Positions 33,731 through 42,283 of a stretch of 64,000 nt of DNA are shown here, one piece after another. Position 1 is the stretch's first letter. The number at the start of each line of letters is the position of its first letter. Source of the DNA: JBJMHZ01 sp045807125 (lineage in GTDB: Bacteria; Actinomycetota; Actinomycetes; JAWWOL01); the NCBI GenBank assembly GCA_045807125.1, contig JBJMHZ010000047.1, positions 43,920-107,919 of the forward strand, in the 5' to 3' direction. A model generated the notes under the pieces. That model was not told the origin of the DNA, did no database searches, and worked only from the letters and a program-made list of their open reading frames with translations. A program made the translations under genes and the position numbers.

Positions 33731-36109
33731 ATGGCAGAGGCCACCATGCAGCCGGTGCGCTCCCGGCGCCTGCTGGGAGTGACACCCGCGACGGCGTTCG
33801 ACGCCGTCGTCGTGATCACCGGCTGCCTGCTCGCCGCCCACAACCTCGCGCGGTGGGTGTCCTCCGGCGCCGAGCTGCGCTCCCCCGTCCTGCTGCTCGC
33901 CCCCGCCCTCGTCGTCCTGCTGTCGTGGTCGCCGCTCATGCTGCCGAGGCGGGCCGGCGACATCGTGATCGGCTTCGACTCCTGCGCGCTGGTCTACCTG
34001 ACGCTCGTCCTGCCAGCTCAGCAGACTCTCGTGATCTGGGCGGCCGGCGTCGCCATCGCGCACGGGATCGGCCGCAAGAGCGTCCAGACCAAGCTGTTCA
34101 ACATCGGGCTGACCAACCTCACCGGCACGCTGGCCGTCGTCGTCATCGGGATGCTCCGGCCGGCGCAGCGCACCACCGTCGGCGAGCTGCTGGCCGTGGC
34201 CGCCGGCTGCTGCGCGTACTTCCTCGCCGACGTGGTGATCACCGCGTTCTCGCTGTGGCTGATGGGCGAGGAGTCGCTCGGGGCCGCGCTGAGCGGCGCC
34301 GGGCTGCTGCTACCGCTCGTCAGCTTCGTCGGCGTCGACAGCCTCGGCTACCTCGCCGCCCTCGTCACCCGCGCCCTGCCCGCGTGGACCTTGCTGCTGC
34401 TCGGCGTGCCGATCGGGACGATCCTCGTGGCCAGCCGGGCCGTCACCCGGCTGCGGGTCAACGAGCGGCGGCTCTCCGGGCTGTTCCAGGCGGCGGCCGG
34501 CGCCCAGAAGCACACCTCGCACGAGGAGCTCGAGCGCTCGCTGCTCGTGCAGGCGGGGGCGATCCTGGCGCACAGCGAGATCACGCTCCGCACCCAGCCG
34601 CCCGGTGCCGGCGAGATCGGCGCACCGGTCAACGCCGACCGGGAGAGCCCCCGCTGGGTGGTCGCCCGCCGCAACGGCACCAGGGCCCCGTACGACGAGG
34701 ACGACCAGCGGGCGCTCGACACGCTCACCGGGCTCGCCGTCGAGTCGATGGCCCGCATGCGGCTCGTCAACGAGATGGCGCACCTGGCGCGGTACGACAC
34801 CCTCACCGGCCTGCCCAACCGGGCGCTGCTGCACGACCGCATCGCGCACGCCATGAACCGCCGGCTCCGCACCAGCACCGAGGTGGCGCTGCTCTACTGC
34901 GACCTCGACGGCTTCAAGGCGGTCAACGACCGGGTCGGGCACCACGTCGGCGACCTGCTGCTCAGCGCGGTGGCCGAGCGGATGCGCGGCTGCGTGCGCC
35001 CGTCGGACACCGCGGCGCGACTGGGCGGCGACGAGTTCGCCGTCCTGCTCGAGGACGTCGTGCACCGCCAGGACACCCTGGACGTCGCGCAGCGGATCGT
35101 CGAGGTGATGCGCACGCCGTACGTCGTCGCCGACGAGACCTTCCACGTCGGCGTCAGCGTCGGGATCGCGTACGCGAGCGACGCGGCGGACGGCGACGAG
35201 CTGCTGCGCAACGCCGACATGGCGATGTACCGGGCGAAGGCGCTCGGCAAGAACCGGGTGGAGGCCTTCGAGCACGAGATGCGGATCCGCAGCCTCCAGC
35301 GGATCGAGCTCGAGGACGACCTGCGCGCCGCCGTCCACGACGGGCAGATCGCGGTGCACTACCAACCGGTCGTCGACCTCGTCACCGGCGAGGTGGTCGC
35401 CCTGGAGGCGCTCGCCCGCTGGCGGCACCCGCGGCTCGGGGTCATCTCGCCAGAGACGTTCGTGCAGATGTCGGAGCAGATGGGACTGATCCGCGAGCTC
35501 GGCGCGCACGTCCTCGACCGCGCGCACCGCGAGGTCGCCGGCCTGTGCGCGCGGCTCGGCCGGCCGCTGCGGCTGTCGGTCAACGTCTCCGCCCGCCAGC
35601 TCGCCGACGAAGGGCTGGTGCCGCACGTCCGGAGGCTGCGCGCCTCGTGCCCGCAGCTCCCGCTCGTCGTCGAGCTGACCGAGAGCGTGCTCATCGACGA
35701 CGACGACTCGACGCTCGCGGCGCTGCGCCAGCTCAAGGAGGCCGGCGTGGCGCTGGCGATCGACGACTTCGGCGTCGGCTACTCGTCCGTGGGCTACCTG
35801 CGCCGGCTGCCGGCCGACATCCTCAAGATCGACCGGTCGTTCACCGAGGCCACCGCCTCCGACCCGCGCACCCGCTCGCTCACCGCGGCTATCCTCGCGA
35901 TGGCCGGCGCGCTGCAGCTGACGGTGATCGCCGAGGGGATCGAGCAGCCGCTGCACGCCGCCGTGCTGCGCAGCCTCGGCTGCCCGTACGGCCAGGGCTT
36001 CCTCTTCGCCCAGCCGATGCCGCTCGACGCCGTCGCCGAGTTCCTCGCGCGCGGCCCGGTGCCGGTGCCCGACCTGCCGGTGGTGCCGCTGCTGCGGGCC
36101 GGCGCCTGA
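33731..36109 (+). CDS. Membrane-bound GGDEF-EAL cyclic-di-GMP enzyme
   Basis: A 792-residue protein. About seven hydrophobic segments fill residues 1-230, followed by a linker with GAF-like character (about 240-345), a GGDEF domain (about 345-515) with an intact GGDEF at 431-436, and an EAL domain (about 525-775) with EALARWRHP and the later DDFGVGYSS and KIDRSFT. Both catalytic signatures look intact, so it could both make and degrade cyclic di-GMP; the balance cannot be read from sequence. ATG 33731 follows GGAGAGG. It acts at the membrane; the sensed signal is unknown. Confidence 0.92.
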   Translation: MAEATMQPVRSRRLLGVTPATAFDAVVVITGCLLAAHNLARWVSSGAELRSPVLLLAPALVVLLSWSPLMLPRRAGDIVIGFDSCALVYLTLVLPAQQTLVIWAAGVAIAHGIGRKSVQTKLFNIGLTNLTGTLAVVVIGMLRPAQRTTVGELLAVAAGCCAYFLADVVITAFSLWLMGEESLGAALSGAGLLLPLVSFVGVDSLGYLAALVTRALPAWTLLLLGVPIGTILVASRAVTRLRVNERRLSGLFQAAAGAQKHTSHEELERSLLVQAGAILAHSEITLRTQPPGAGEIGAPVNADRESPRWVVARRNGTRAPYDEDDQRALDTLTGLAVESMARMRLVNEMAHLARYDTLTGLPNRALLHDRIAHAMNRRLRTSTEVALLYCDLDGFKAVNDRVGHHVGDLLLSAVAERMRGCVRPSDTAARLGGDEFAVLLEDVVHRQDTLDVAQRIVEVMRTPYVVADETFHVGVSVGIAYASDAADGDELLRNADMAMYRAKALGKNRVEAFEHEMRIRSLQRIELEDDLRAAVHDGQIAVHYQPVVDLVTGEVVALEALARWRHPRLGVISPETFVQMSEQMGLIRELGAHVLDRAHREVAGLCARLGRPLRLSVNVSARQLADEGLVPHVRRLRASCPQLPLVVELTESVLIDDDDSTLAALRQLKEAGVALAIDDFGVGYSSVGYLRRLPADILKIDRSFTEATASDPRTRSLTAAILAMAGALQLTVIAEGIEQPLHAAVLRSLGCPYGQGFLFAQPMPLDAVAEFLARGPVPVPDLPVVPLLRAGA

Positions 36110-36157
36110 GCCGGGCACGGCGAGGGGCCGCCACCGCGGACGCGATGACGACCCCTG

Positions 36158-36199
36158 GCCGTGTCGTGCTTGCCGTGTCGTGCTTGCCGTGTGGTGCTG
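36158..36199. repeat. 14-base tandem repeat between convergent genes
   Basis: GCCGTGTCGTGCTT is present twice exactly (36158-36185) and once with two changes (36186-36199). It occupies the 94-base gap between the cyclic-di-GMP gene and the PRC-barrel gene, which converge here. Confidence 0.8.
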
Positions 36200-36203
36200 G
36201 CCG

Positions 36204-37046
36204 TCAGCGCCGGTCGCTGCGCTGCCCGGTGCGCCGGCCGGTGCCCACCTCGTCGTCGGGGTAGACGCCGTCGGCCTCGATCTGCTCCTTGCGGACCTGC
36301 TCGCTGACCGACTGCTCCTCGACCTGCTCGTCCTTGGCGAGGCGCACCCGCTCGACGGGCACGGTCTCCTTGGCGACCACGGGGCGCTCCTCGGTGAGGA
36401 CGACCTCGTGCTCCTCCTCGGAGATGTCCGGCCCGTCCATCGCGGCGCCGACGTTGGCGTCGGTGATGGGCTCGGTCTCCAGGCGCACCCGCTCCTTGCG
36501 GACGGGGACGGTCTGGGTGACGTTCTCGGTCGTCACGTACTTGCGCAGCCGGGCCCGGCCGGCCTCGACCTGCTCCGTGCCGACGTGCAGCCGCTCCTCG
36601 GAGCGGGTCATCGCGTCGTCGGTCGTCGGGCCCGACGTGTCGTGGCCCACCGTGCCCGCCCGGTCACCGGAGAACGCGGCGTCGGTGCCCGCCGTGACCT
36701 CGTCGGTGCCGTACGTACCGGTCGTGCCGGTGCCGTACGAGACGCCGTAGTACTCGAACAGCTGCTCCTCCTCGGCTGGTGAGAGGTGCTGGTCGACGTC
36801 CTGGTGGGGCGCGTCCTTGACCTGGTCCTTGCTGTAAGGGACGACGATGTCCTCGCCACGCTGCTCAGCGGTCGCCAACGGGATCAGCGACACGTGCGAG
36901 CCGAACAGGCCGGTGCTCACCGCCACCCACTCGGGCGCGCTGGTCTGGTCGTCGAGGTAGACCTCGTCGACCTTGCCGATCTTGCCGCCGTCGCTCGAGA
37001 CGACGGTCCGGCCGCGCAGGGAATCGGGGTGCGAAACGTCGAGCAC
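36204..37046 (-). CDS. PRC-barrel and DUF2382 domain stress protein
   Basis: A 280-residue, strongly acidic protein. A PRC-barrel domain at about 5-80 (TVVSSDGGKIGKVDEVYLD) is joined by a Thr/Gly/Asp-rich linker to a DUF2382 domain (about 150-265) with RSEERLHVGTEQVEAGRARL and VPVRKERVRLE. I associate such proteins with stress responses in actinobacteria and Deinococcus, but their molecular role is unknown. GTG 37046 has AGGAGG six bases upstream. It is soluble, with no signal peptide. Confidence 0.88.
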   Translation of the reverse strand: MLDVSHPDSLRGRTVVSSDGGKIGKVDEVYLDDQTSAPEWVAVSTGLFGSHVSLIPLATAEQRGEDIVVPYSKDQVKDAPHQDVDQHLSPAEEEQLFEYYGVSYGTGTTGTYGTDEVTAGTDAAFSGDRAGTVGHDTSGPTTDDAMTRSEERLHVGTEQVEAGRARLRKYVTTENVTQTVPVRKERVRLETEPITDANVGAAMDGPDISEEEHEVVLTEERPVVAKETVPVERVRLAKDEQVEEQSVSEQVRKEQIEADGVYPDDEVGTGRRTGQRSDRR

Positions 37047-37254
37047 TGATTGCCTCCTGGGGGATTCTGGAACTTTCGCTCGGTCCCTCTTTGTCCTGCC
37101 CGCTCCGCGCCTTGCCGGTCAGGCAGGGTTGGGTTGCGCTCCGGCAGTCGCAAGTCCCCGGTGCGCGCGCGGTCGTGCTGTCGCGGCGCTACACGGTGCT
37201 ACGTGGTGCAATGGAGGCGACCGGTACGCCACGGACGCGAAGCGAGGGCACCAC

Positions 37255-37530
37255 GTGCACGTTCTCTGGGCGATCATCGCGGGTCTCGTCATCGGCTTGC
37301 TCGCCAAGCTGCTGCTGGTGCGCGGCCGGCGCATCCCGCTGTGGATGACGGTCCTGCTCGGCATCTGCGGCGGCCTCGTGGGCAATGCGATCGCGTCCGG
37401 CCTCGACGTGCGCGACACCAGCGGCATCGACTGGATCCGGCACATCCTCCAGGTGGCGTCGGCCGCCGTCCTGATCGGCATCGTCGCGCCGCTCTGGAAC
37501 CTCGGCAGCCGCCGCCACCGGATCCGCTGA
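37255..37530 (+). CDS. Small membrane protein of the GlsB/YeaQ/YmgE family
   Basis: A 91-residue protein with three hydrophobic segments: LWAIIAGLVIGLLAKLLL, LWMTVLLGICGGLVGNAIA and a third near VASAAVLIGIVAPLW. The glycine pattern matches the GlsB/YeaQ/YmgE (transglycosylase-associated) family of small inner-membrane proteins, which often respond to stress. The start is GTG 37255 with GAGGG upstream; a much longer upstream reading frame is not supported. It is divergent from the PRC-barrel gene. Confidence 0.82.
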   Translation: MHVLWAIIAGLVIGLLAKLLLVRGRRIPLWMTVLLGICGGLVGNAIASGLDVRDTSGIDWIRHILQVASAAVLIGIVAPLWNLGSRRHRIR

Positions 37531-37624
37531 CCGTACCGAGCTGACGGACGATCCGCGTCCCAGTCCCGGGTCGAACGGCTCGCCCCTCTTGCAAGACGGA
37601 CGTACGGTTTACTAACCTGGTCGC

Positions 37625-38272
37625 GTGCCACGCGTCAGTGCCGAGCGCCTCGAAGCGACCCGCCGCCAGATCCTCGACGGCGCGCGCCGCGCGTTCGCCC
37701 GCCACGGGTACGAAGGGGCGACCGTACGGCTCCTCGAGCGCGAGACCGGCCTGTCGCGGGGGGCGATCTTCCATCACTTCCGCGACAAGGAGGCGCTCTT
37801 CCTCGCCCTGGCCGCCGAGGACGCGGAGGAGATGGCGGCGACGGTCGCCGAAGCGGGCCTGGTCGAGGTGATGCGCGGCCTGCCAGCCCGCGACGCGGGC
37901 TGGCTCGGCGTCCAGCTCGAGGTGTCCAGCCGCCTGCGCACCGACCAGGGGTTCCGCGACCGGTGGAGCGAGCACCTGCGGACGGTGCGCCGGGCGACCG
38001 AGCGGCGGCTGGCCCGCGGGCGGGCCGCCGGCACCGTCCGGGACGACGTGCCGGTGGCCGCGCTTGCGGCCTTCCTCACGCTCGTGCACGACGGCCTGGT
38101 GCTGCACCTGGCGACCGGGATGCGGCTCGACCATGCCGGAGCCGTGCTCGACCTGGCGGAGGAGGCGGTGCGCCGACCCGCGCGCCCGCCCGCGCGCCGA
38201 CCCGCGGGCAAAACCGCCGTGGCCATGAACGAGGATGCCGGAAGGGCAAGGGACAGGAGAGCTCGCAGATGA
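37625..38272 (+). CDS. TetR family regulator next to aconitase (AcnR-like)
   Basis: A 215-residue TetR regulator. The helix-turn-helix is in the first 60 residues (TRRQILDGARRAFARHGYEG ... GLSRGAIFHHFRDKEALF). The C-terminal part is the variable ligand domain ending in a basic Arg/Pro tail. Its stop overlaps the aconitase start as ATGA, so the two are translated together. In Corynebacterium glutamicum a TetR protein, AcnR, is encoded next to aconitase and represses it; this gene is a likely counterpart although it lies upstream rather than downstream. GTG 37625 is the start. Confidence 0.88.
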   Translation: MPRVSAERLEATRRQILDGARRAFARHGYEGATVRLLERETGLSRGAIFHHFRDKEALFLALAAEDAEEMAATVAEAGLVEVMRGLPARDAGWLGVQLEVSSRLRTDQGFRDRWSEHLRTVRRATERRLARGRAAGTVRDDVPVAALAAFLTLVHDGLVLHLATGMRLDHAGAVLDLAEEAVRRPARPPARRPAGKTAVAMNEDAGRARDRRARR

Positions 38273-41061
38273 CAGCCAACAGCTTCGACGCCCGCGCGAC
38301 CTTCGAGGTGGCCGGCCGGTCGTACGAGATCTACCGGCTCGACGCCGTCGAGGGCGCCGACCGCCTGCCCTTCGGCCTCAAGGTGCTGCTGGAGAACCTG
38401 CTCAGGTGCGAGGACGGCGAGAGCGTCACCGCCGACCAGGCACGGGCCCTGGCCGGCTGGGACCCGGCCGCCGAGCCGGGCACCGAGATCCAGTTCACCC
38501 CGGCCCGCGTGCTGATGCAGGACTTCACCGGCGTGCCGTGCGTCGTCGACCTCGCCGCGATGCGCGAGGCGATGCGCGACCTCGGCGGCGACCCGGCGCG
38601 GATCAACCCGCTCGCGCCCGCCGAGCTCGTCATCGACCACTCGGTGATCGTCGACCGCTTCGGCGCGTCCGACTCCTTCCGCCGCAACGCCGAGATCGAG
38701 TTCGAGCGAAACGAGGAGCGCTACCAGTTCCTGCGCTGGGGCCAGCGCGCGTTCGACGACTTCACCGTCGTCCCGCCCGACACGGGCATCGTCCACCAGG
38801 TCAACCTCGAGCACCTGGCGCGGGTGGTCTTCACGAAGCAGGAGGCTGGCGACGGCGCCGGCGCCGGCGCGGCGACGCTGGCCTACCCCGACACGCTCGT
38901 CGGCACCGACTCGCACACCACAATGATCAACGGTCTGGGCGTGCTCGGCTGGGGCGTCGGCGGCATCGAGGCGGAGGCCGCGATGCTCGGCCAGCCGGTG
39001 TCGATGCTGATCCCGCGGGTGGTGGGCTTCAAGCTGGCCAGCGAGCTCCCCGGCGGCACCACGGCCACCGACCTCGTGCTGACGATCACCGAGATGCTGC
39101 GCCGGCACGGCGTGGTGGGCAAGTTCGTCGAGTTCTACGGGCCCGGCGTCGCCGCTGTCCCGCTCGCCAACCGGGCCACCATCGGCAACATGAGCCCGGA
39201 GTACGGCTCCACCTGCGCCCTGTTCCCCATCGACGACGAGACGCTCCGCTACCTGCGGCTCACCGGCCGTTCCGCCGAGCTGGTCGCCCTCGTCGAGGCC
39301 TATGCCAAGGAGCAGGGCCTCTGGCACGACCCTTCGGCCGAGCCGGCGTTCTCCGAGACCCTCGAGCTCGACCTGTCCACCGTCGAGCCGTCCCTCGCCG
39401 GCCCCAAGAGGCCGCAGGACCGGGTGGCGCTGGCGAGGGCCAAGGACGGCTTCCGCGCCGCCCTGCGCGACTTCGTCAGCCACGAGCCGTCCGACGGCAG
39501 CATCGACAAGGCCTCCGCCGACTCCTTCCCGGCCAGCGACCCGGCGACGGGCGGCTCGCAGCGGCCGGAGGATCGCCCGCGCGCCCCGGTGACCGCCGGC
39601 GGTCACCGGCCGTCGGCCCAGGTCGACGTGACCCTCGAGGACGGCTCGTCGTTCCCGCTCGACCACGGCGCGGTCGTCATCGCGGCCATCACCTCGTGCA
39701 CCAACACCTCCAACCCCTCGGTGATGGTGGGCGCGGCGCTGCTCGCGAAGCGGGCGGTCGAGCTCGGCCTCACCCGCAAGCCGTGGGTGAAGACCTCGCT
39801 CGCCCCCGGCTCCAAGGTCGTCATGGAGTACTACGACAAGGCCGGGCTGACGCCGTACCTCGACAAGCTCGGCTTCAATCTCGTCGGCTACGGCTGCACG
39901 ACCTGCATCGGAAACTCTGGCCCGCTGATCCCCGAGGTCTCGGAGGCGGTGCAGGAGCACGACCTCGCCGTCGTGTCCGTCCTGTCCGGCAACCGCAACT
40001 TCGAGGGCCGGATCAACCCCGACGTGAAGATGAACTACCTCGCGTCGCCGCCGCTGGTGGTCGCCTACGCGCTCGCCGGGACGATGGACATCGACCTGCT
40101 GACCGACCCGCTCGGTGAGGGCACCGACGGCCCGGTCCACCTCGCCGACGTCTGGCCGACGCCGCAGGAGATCGAGGCGGTCGTCGGCGAGGCCATCGCG
40201 GCCGAGCAGTTCACCACCGGCTACGCCGACGTGCTGAGCGGTGACGAGCGCTGGCGCGGGCTCGACGTGCCGGAGGGCGAGCTGTTCGCCTGGGGCGACG
40301 CGTCCACCTACGTGCGCCGGCCTCCGTACTTCGAGGGGATGCAGCGCGAGCCGGGCGCGGTGAGCGACGTCGCCGGCGCCCGCGTGCTGGCGATGCTCGG
40401 CGACAGCGTCACCACCGACCACATCTCCCCTGCCGGCTCCATCAAGAGGGACTCCCCCGCCGGCCGCTACCTCGTCGAGCACGGCGTCGACCCGAAGGAC
40501 TTCAACTCCTACGGGTCGCGCCGCGGCAACCACGAGGTGATGATCCGCGGCACGTTCGCCAACATCCGGCTGCGCAACCAGCTCGCCCCCGGCACCGAGG
40601 GCGGCGTGACCCGTCATCTGCCGGACGGCGAGCAGCTGCCCATCTACGACGCGTCGGTGCGCTACGCCGCCGATGGCGTCCCGCTCGTCGTGCTGGCTGG
40701 CAAGGAGTACGGCTCGGGCTCGTCCAGGGACTGGGCCGCGAAGGGCACCGCCCTCTTGGGGGTGCGCGCGGTCATCGCCGAGTCCTACGAGCGCATCCAC
40801 CGCTCCAACCTCGTCGGCATGGGCGTGCTGCCGCTGCAGTTCCCGGCCGGCGAGAGCCGGGAGTCGCTCGGCCTGACCGGCGAGGAGGTCATCGACATCA
40901 CCGGGCTGGCCGGGTCCGAGCGCGCACCGCACGAGGTGACCGTGCGGGCCGGCGACAAGGAGTTCGCGGCCCGGGTCCGCATCGACACTCCCGGCGAGTG
41001 GCAGTACTACCGCCACGGTGGAATCCTGCCCTACGTCCTGCGCTCGCTGATGGCATCCTGA
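38269..41061 (+). CDS. acnA: Aconitate hydratase A
   Basis: A 930-residue aconitase of the AcnA/IRP1 type, converting citrate to isocitrate in the TCA cycle. The [4Fe-4S] ligands are Cys477 in SCTNTSNPS and Cys543 and Cys546 in GCTTCIGNSGP. The swivel domain with GSSRDWAAKG is intact. A low-complexity insertion lies around residues 415-445, a common feature of actinobacterial aconitases. ATG 38269 has AGGAGA eight bases upstream and overlaps the TetR stop. It depends on iron-sulfur assembly, for which the suf operon is at the end of this window. Confidence 0.96.
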   Translation: MTANSFDARATFEVAGRSYEIYRLDAVEGADRLPFGLKVLLENLLRCEDGESVTADQARALAGWDPAAEPGTEIQFTPARVLMQDFTGVPCVVDLAAMREAMRDLGGDPARINPLAPAELVIDHSVIVDRFGASDSFRRNAEIEFERNEERYQFLRWGQRAFDDFTVVPPDTGIVHQVNLEHLARVVFTKQEAGDGAGAGAATLAYPDTLVGTDSHTTMINGLGVLGWGVGGIEAEAAMLGQPVSMLIPRVVGFKLASELPGGTTATDLVLTITEMLRRHGVVGKFVEFYGPGVAAVPLANRATIGNMSPEYGSTCALFPIDDETLRYLRLTGRSAELVALVEAYAKEQGLWHDPSAEPAFSETLELDLSTVEPSLAGPKRPQDRVALARAKDGFRAALRDFVSHEPSDGSIDKASADSFPASDPATGGSQRPEDRPRAPVTAGGHRPSAQVDVTLEDGSSFPLDHGAVVIAAITSCTNTSNPSVMVGAALLAKRAVELGLTRKPWVKTSLAPGSKVVMEYYDKAGLTPYLDKLGFNLVGYGCTTCIGNSGPLIPEVSEAVQEHDLAVVSVLSGNRNFEGRINPDVKMNYLASPPLVVAYALAGTMDIDLLTDPLGEGTDGPVHLADVWPTPQEIEAVVGEAIAAEQFTTGYADVLSGDERWRGLDVPEGELFAWGDASTYVRRPPYFEGMQREPGAVSDVAGARVLAMLGDSVTTDHISPAGSIKRDSPAGRYLVEHGVDPKDFNSYGSRRGNHEVMIRGTFANIRLRNQLAPGTEGGVTRHLPDGEQLPIYDASVRYAADGVPLVVLAGKEYGSGSSRDWAAKGTALLGVRAVIAESYERIHRSNLVGMGVLPLQFPAGESRESLGLTGEEVIDITGLAGSERAPHEVTVRAGDKEFAARVRIDTPGEWQYYRHGGILPYVLRSLMAS

Positions 41062-41101
41062 CCTGACGGACGTGATCAGCGGGGCACTGGAGGGGGACCG
41101 G

Positions 41102-41863
41102 ATGGATCTGGGATTGCACGAGCGCGTCTACGCCATCACCGGCGGGAGCCGGGGCCTGGGGCGGGCGACCGCCGAGGCGCTCGTCGCCGAGGGCGCGCGG
41201 GTGGTGATCTCCTCGCGCGACGAGGCGGCTGTCGATGCCACCGTGGCCGCGCTCGGCGGTGACGCCTGCGCGATCGCGGTGGCCGGCGACATCGCCGACC
41301 CCGGCACGCCCGGCCGGCTGGTGGGTGCGGCGCAGTACGCGTGGGGGCGGCTCGACGGCGCCCTCATCTCGGTCGGCGGCCCGCCCGCCGGCGCGGCGAC
41401 GACCGCGAGCGACGAGCAGTGGCGCGCCGCGTTCGAGTCGATCTTCCTCGGTGCCGTGCGGCTGACCAGGCACCTCGCCGGCGAGCTCCACGAGGGCGGC
41501 GCGCTCGCCTTCGTCCTGTCGACCTCGGTGCGCCAGCCGATCGGCGGCCTGGCGATCTCCAACGGCCTGCGGCCCGGCCTCGCGATGCTGGCGAAGACGT
41601 TCGCCGACGAGCTCGGCCCGCGCGGCATCCGGGTCAACGGGCTGCTCCCCGGTCGGGTCGCCACCGACCGGGTGCGCGAGCTGGACGAGGCCTCCGGCGA
41701 CGGGGACGGCGCCCGGCAGTCCAACGAGGCCGGCATCCCGCTGCGCCGCTACGGCACGCCGGAGGAGTTCGGGCGGGTGGCGGCATTCGTGCTCTCCCCA
41801 GCCGCGTCCTACCTCACCGGCGCGTTCATCCCGGTCGACGGGGGCGTCACCCGGGCCCTGTAA
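41102..41863 (+). CDS. SDR family protein without the usual Tyr-Lys active site
   Basis: A 253-residue Rossmann protein with ITGGSRGLGRA for nucleotide binding and a normal SDR C-terminus (PVDGGVTRAL). At the catalytic position, where YxxxK is expected, the sequence reads LAISNGLRPGLAML, so both Tyr and Lys appear replaced. A serine is still present in LSTSVRQP. Related SDR-like proteins with this pattern exist in actinobacteria and may be non-catalytic or use another mechanism. ATG 41102 has GGAGG seven bases upstream and is preferred over GTG 41072. It follows aconitase closely on the same strand. Confidence 0.82.
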   Translation: MDLGLHERVYAITGGSRGLGRATAEALVAEGARVVISSRDEAAVDATVAALGGDACAIAVAGDIADPGTPGRLVGAAQYAWGRLDGALISVGGPPAGAATTASDEQWRAAFESIFLGAVRLTRHLAGELHEGGALAFVLSTSVRQPIGGLAISNGLRPGLAMLAKTFADELGPRGIRVNGLLPGRVATDRVRELDEASGDGDGARQSNEAGIPLRRYGTPEEFGRVAAFVLSPAASYLTGAFIPVDGGVTRAL

Positions 41864-41879
41864 CGGGTAGACCGGTGCC

Positions 41880-42104
41880 ATGGCTGACGAACCGCACGTG
41901 GAGCAGCAGGGGGCACCCGGACTGGCGCCGGGCACCGACGCCGAGCTCGGCGACGAGACGCGGGAGCTGCTGATCCGCGGCGAGATCGACGAGGCGCTTC
42001 GCCGTCACGACGGCTCGTCGCGGCCCCGTCCGGCCGAGGACGCGGAGCGCACCTCCGGCGAGCTCGGCGGCGCCGGCGGCGACCAGGAGGGCGGCGCCGG
42101 CTGA
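41880..42104 (+). CDS. Small acidic hypothetical protein
   Basis: A 74-residue protein, very acidic and rich in Gly, Glu and Ala, with no hydrophobic segment and no cysteine. It starts 16 bases after the SDR stop, with only a weak ribosome site (GGGTAG). The helical core ETRELLIRGEIDEALRR has a plausible amphipathic pattern. I do not recognise a family; it may be a real small gene co-transcribed with the SDR or a chance frame. Confidence 0.45.
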   Translation: MADEPHVEQQGAPGLAPGTDAELGDETRELLIRGEIDEALRRHDGSSRPRPAEDAERTSGELGGAGGDQEGGAG

Positions 42105-42283
42105 GGTCGGCCCACGCGCGGCTCGGCCGGCCAGTCGCCCGAGCCGGCGATGCCGCGCGGCCAGAGGTCGATCTGACCGCTTTGGTAGGAGGTAGCAGGA
42201 ACCAGGCCTTTTCAGCATACCTATCCCGTGATATGCCTTGTGCCCTCGGGGCGGCCAGCGCCCGAAACCCTAAGGAGGCGCAG

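Noticed and set aside
37774..41016. 1080-codon minus-strand frame across the TetR gene and aconitase
   Set aside because: It is antisense to two well-supported genes and has shadow composition.
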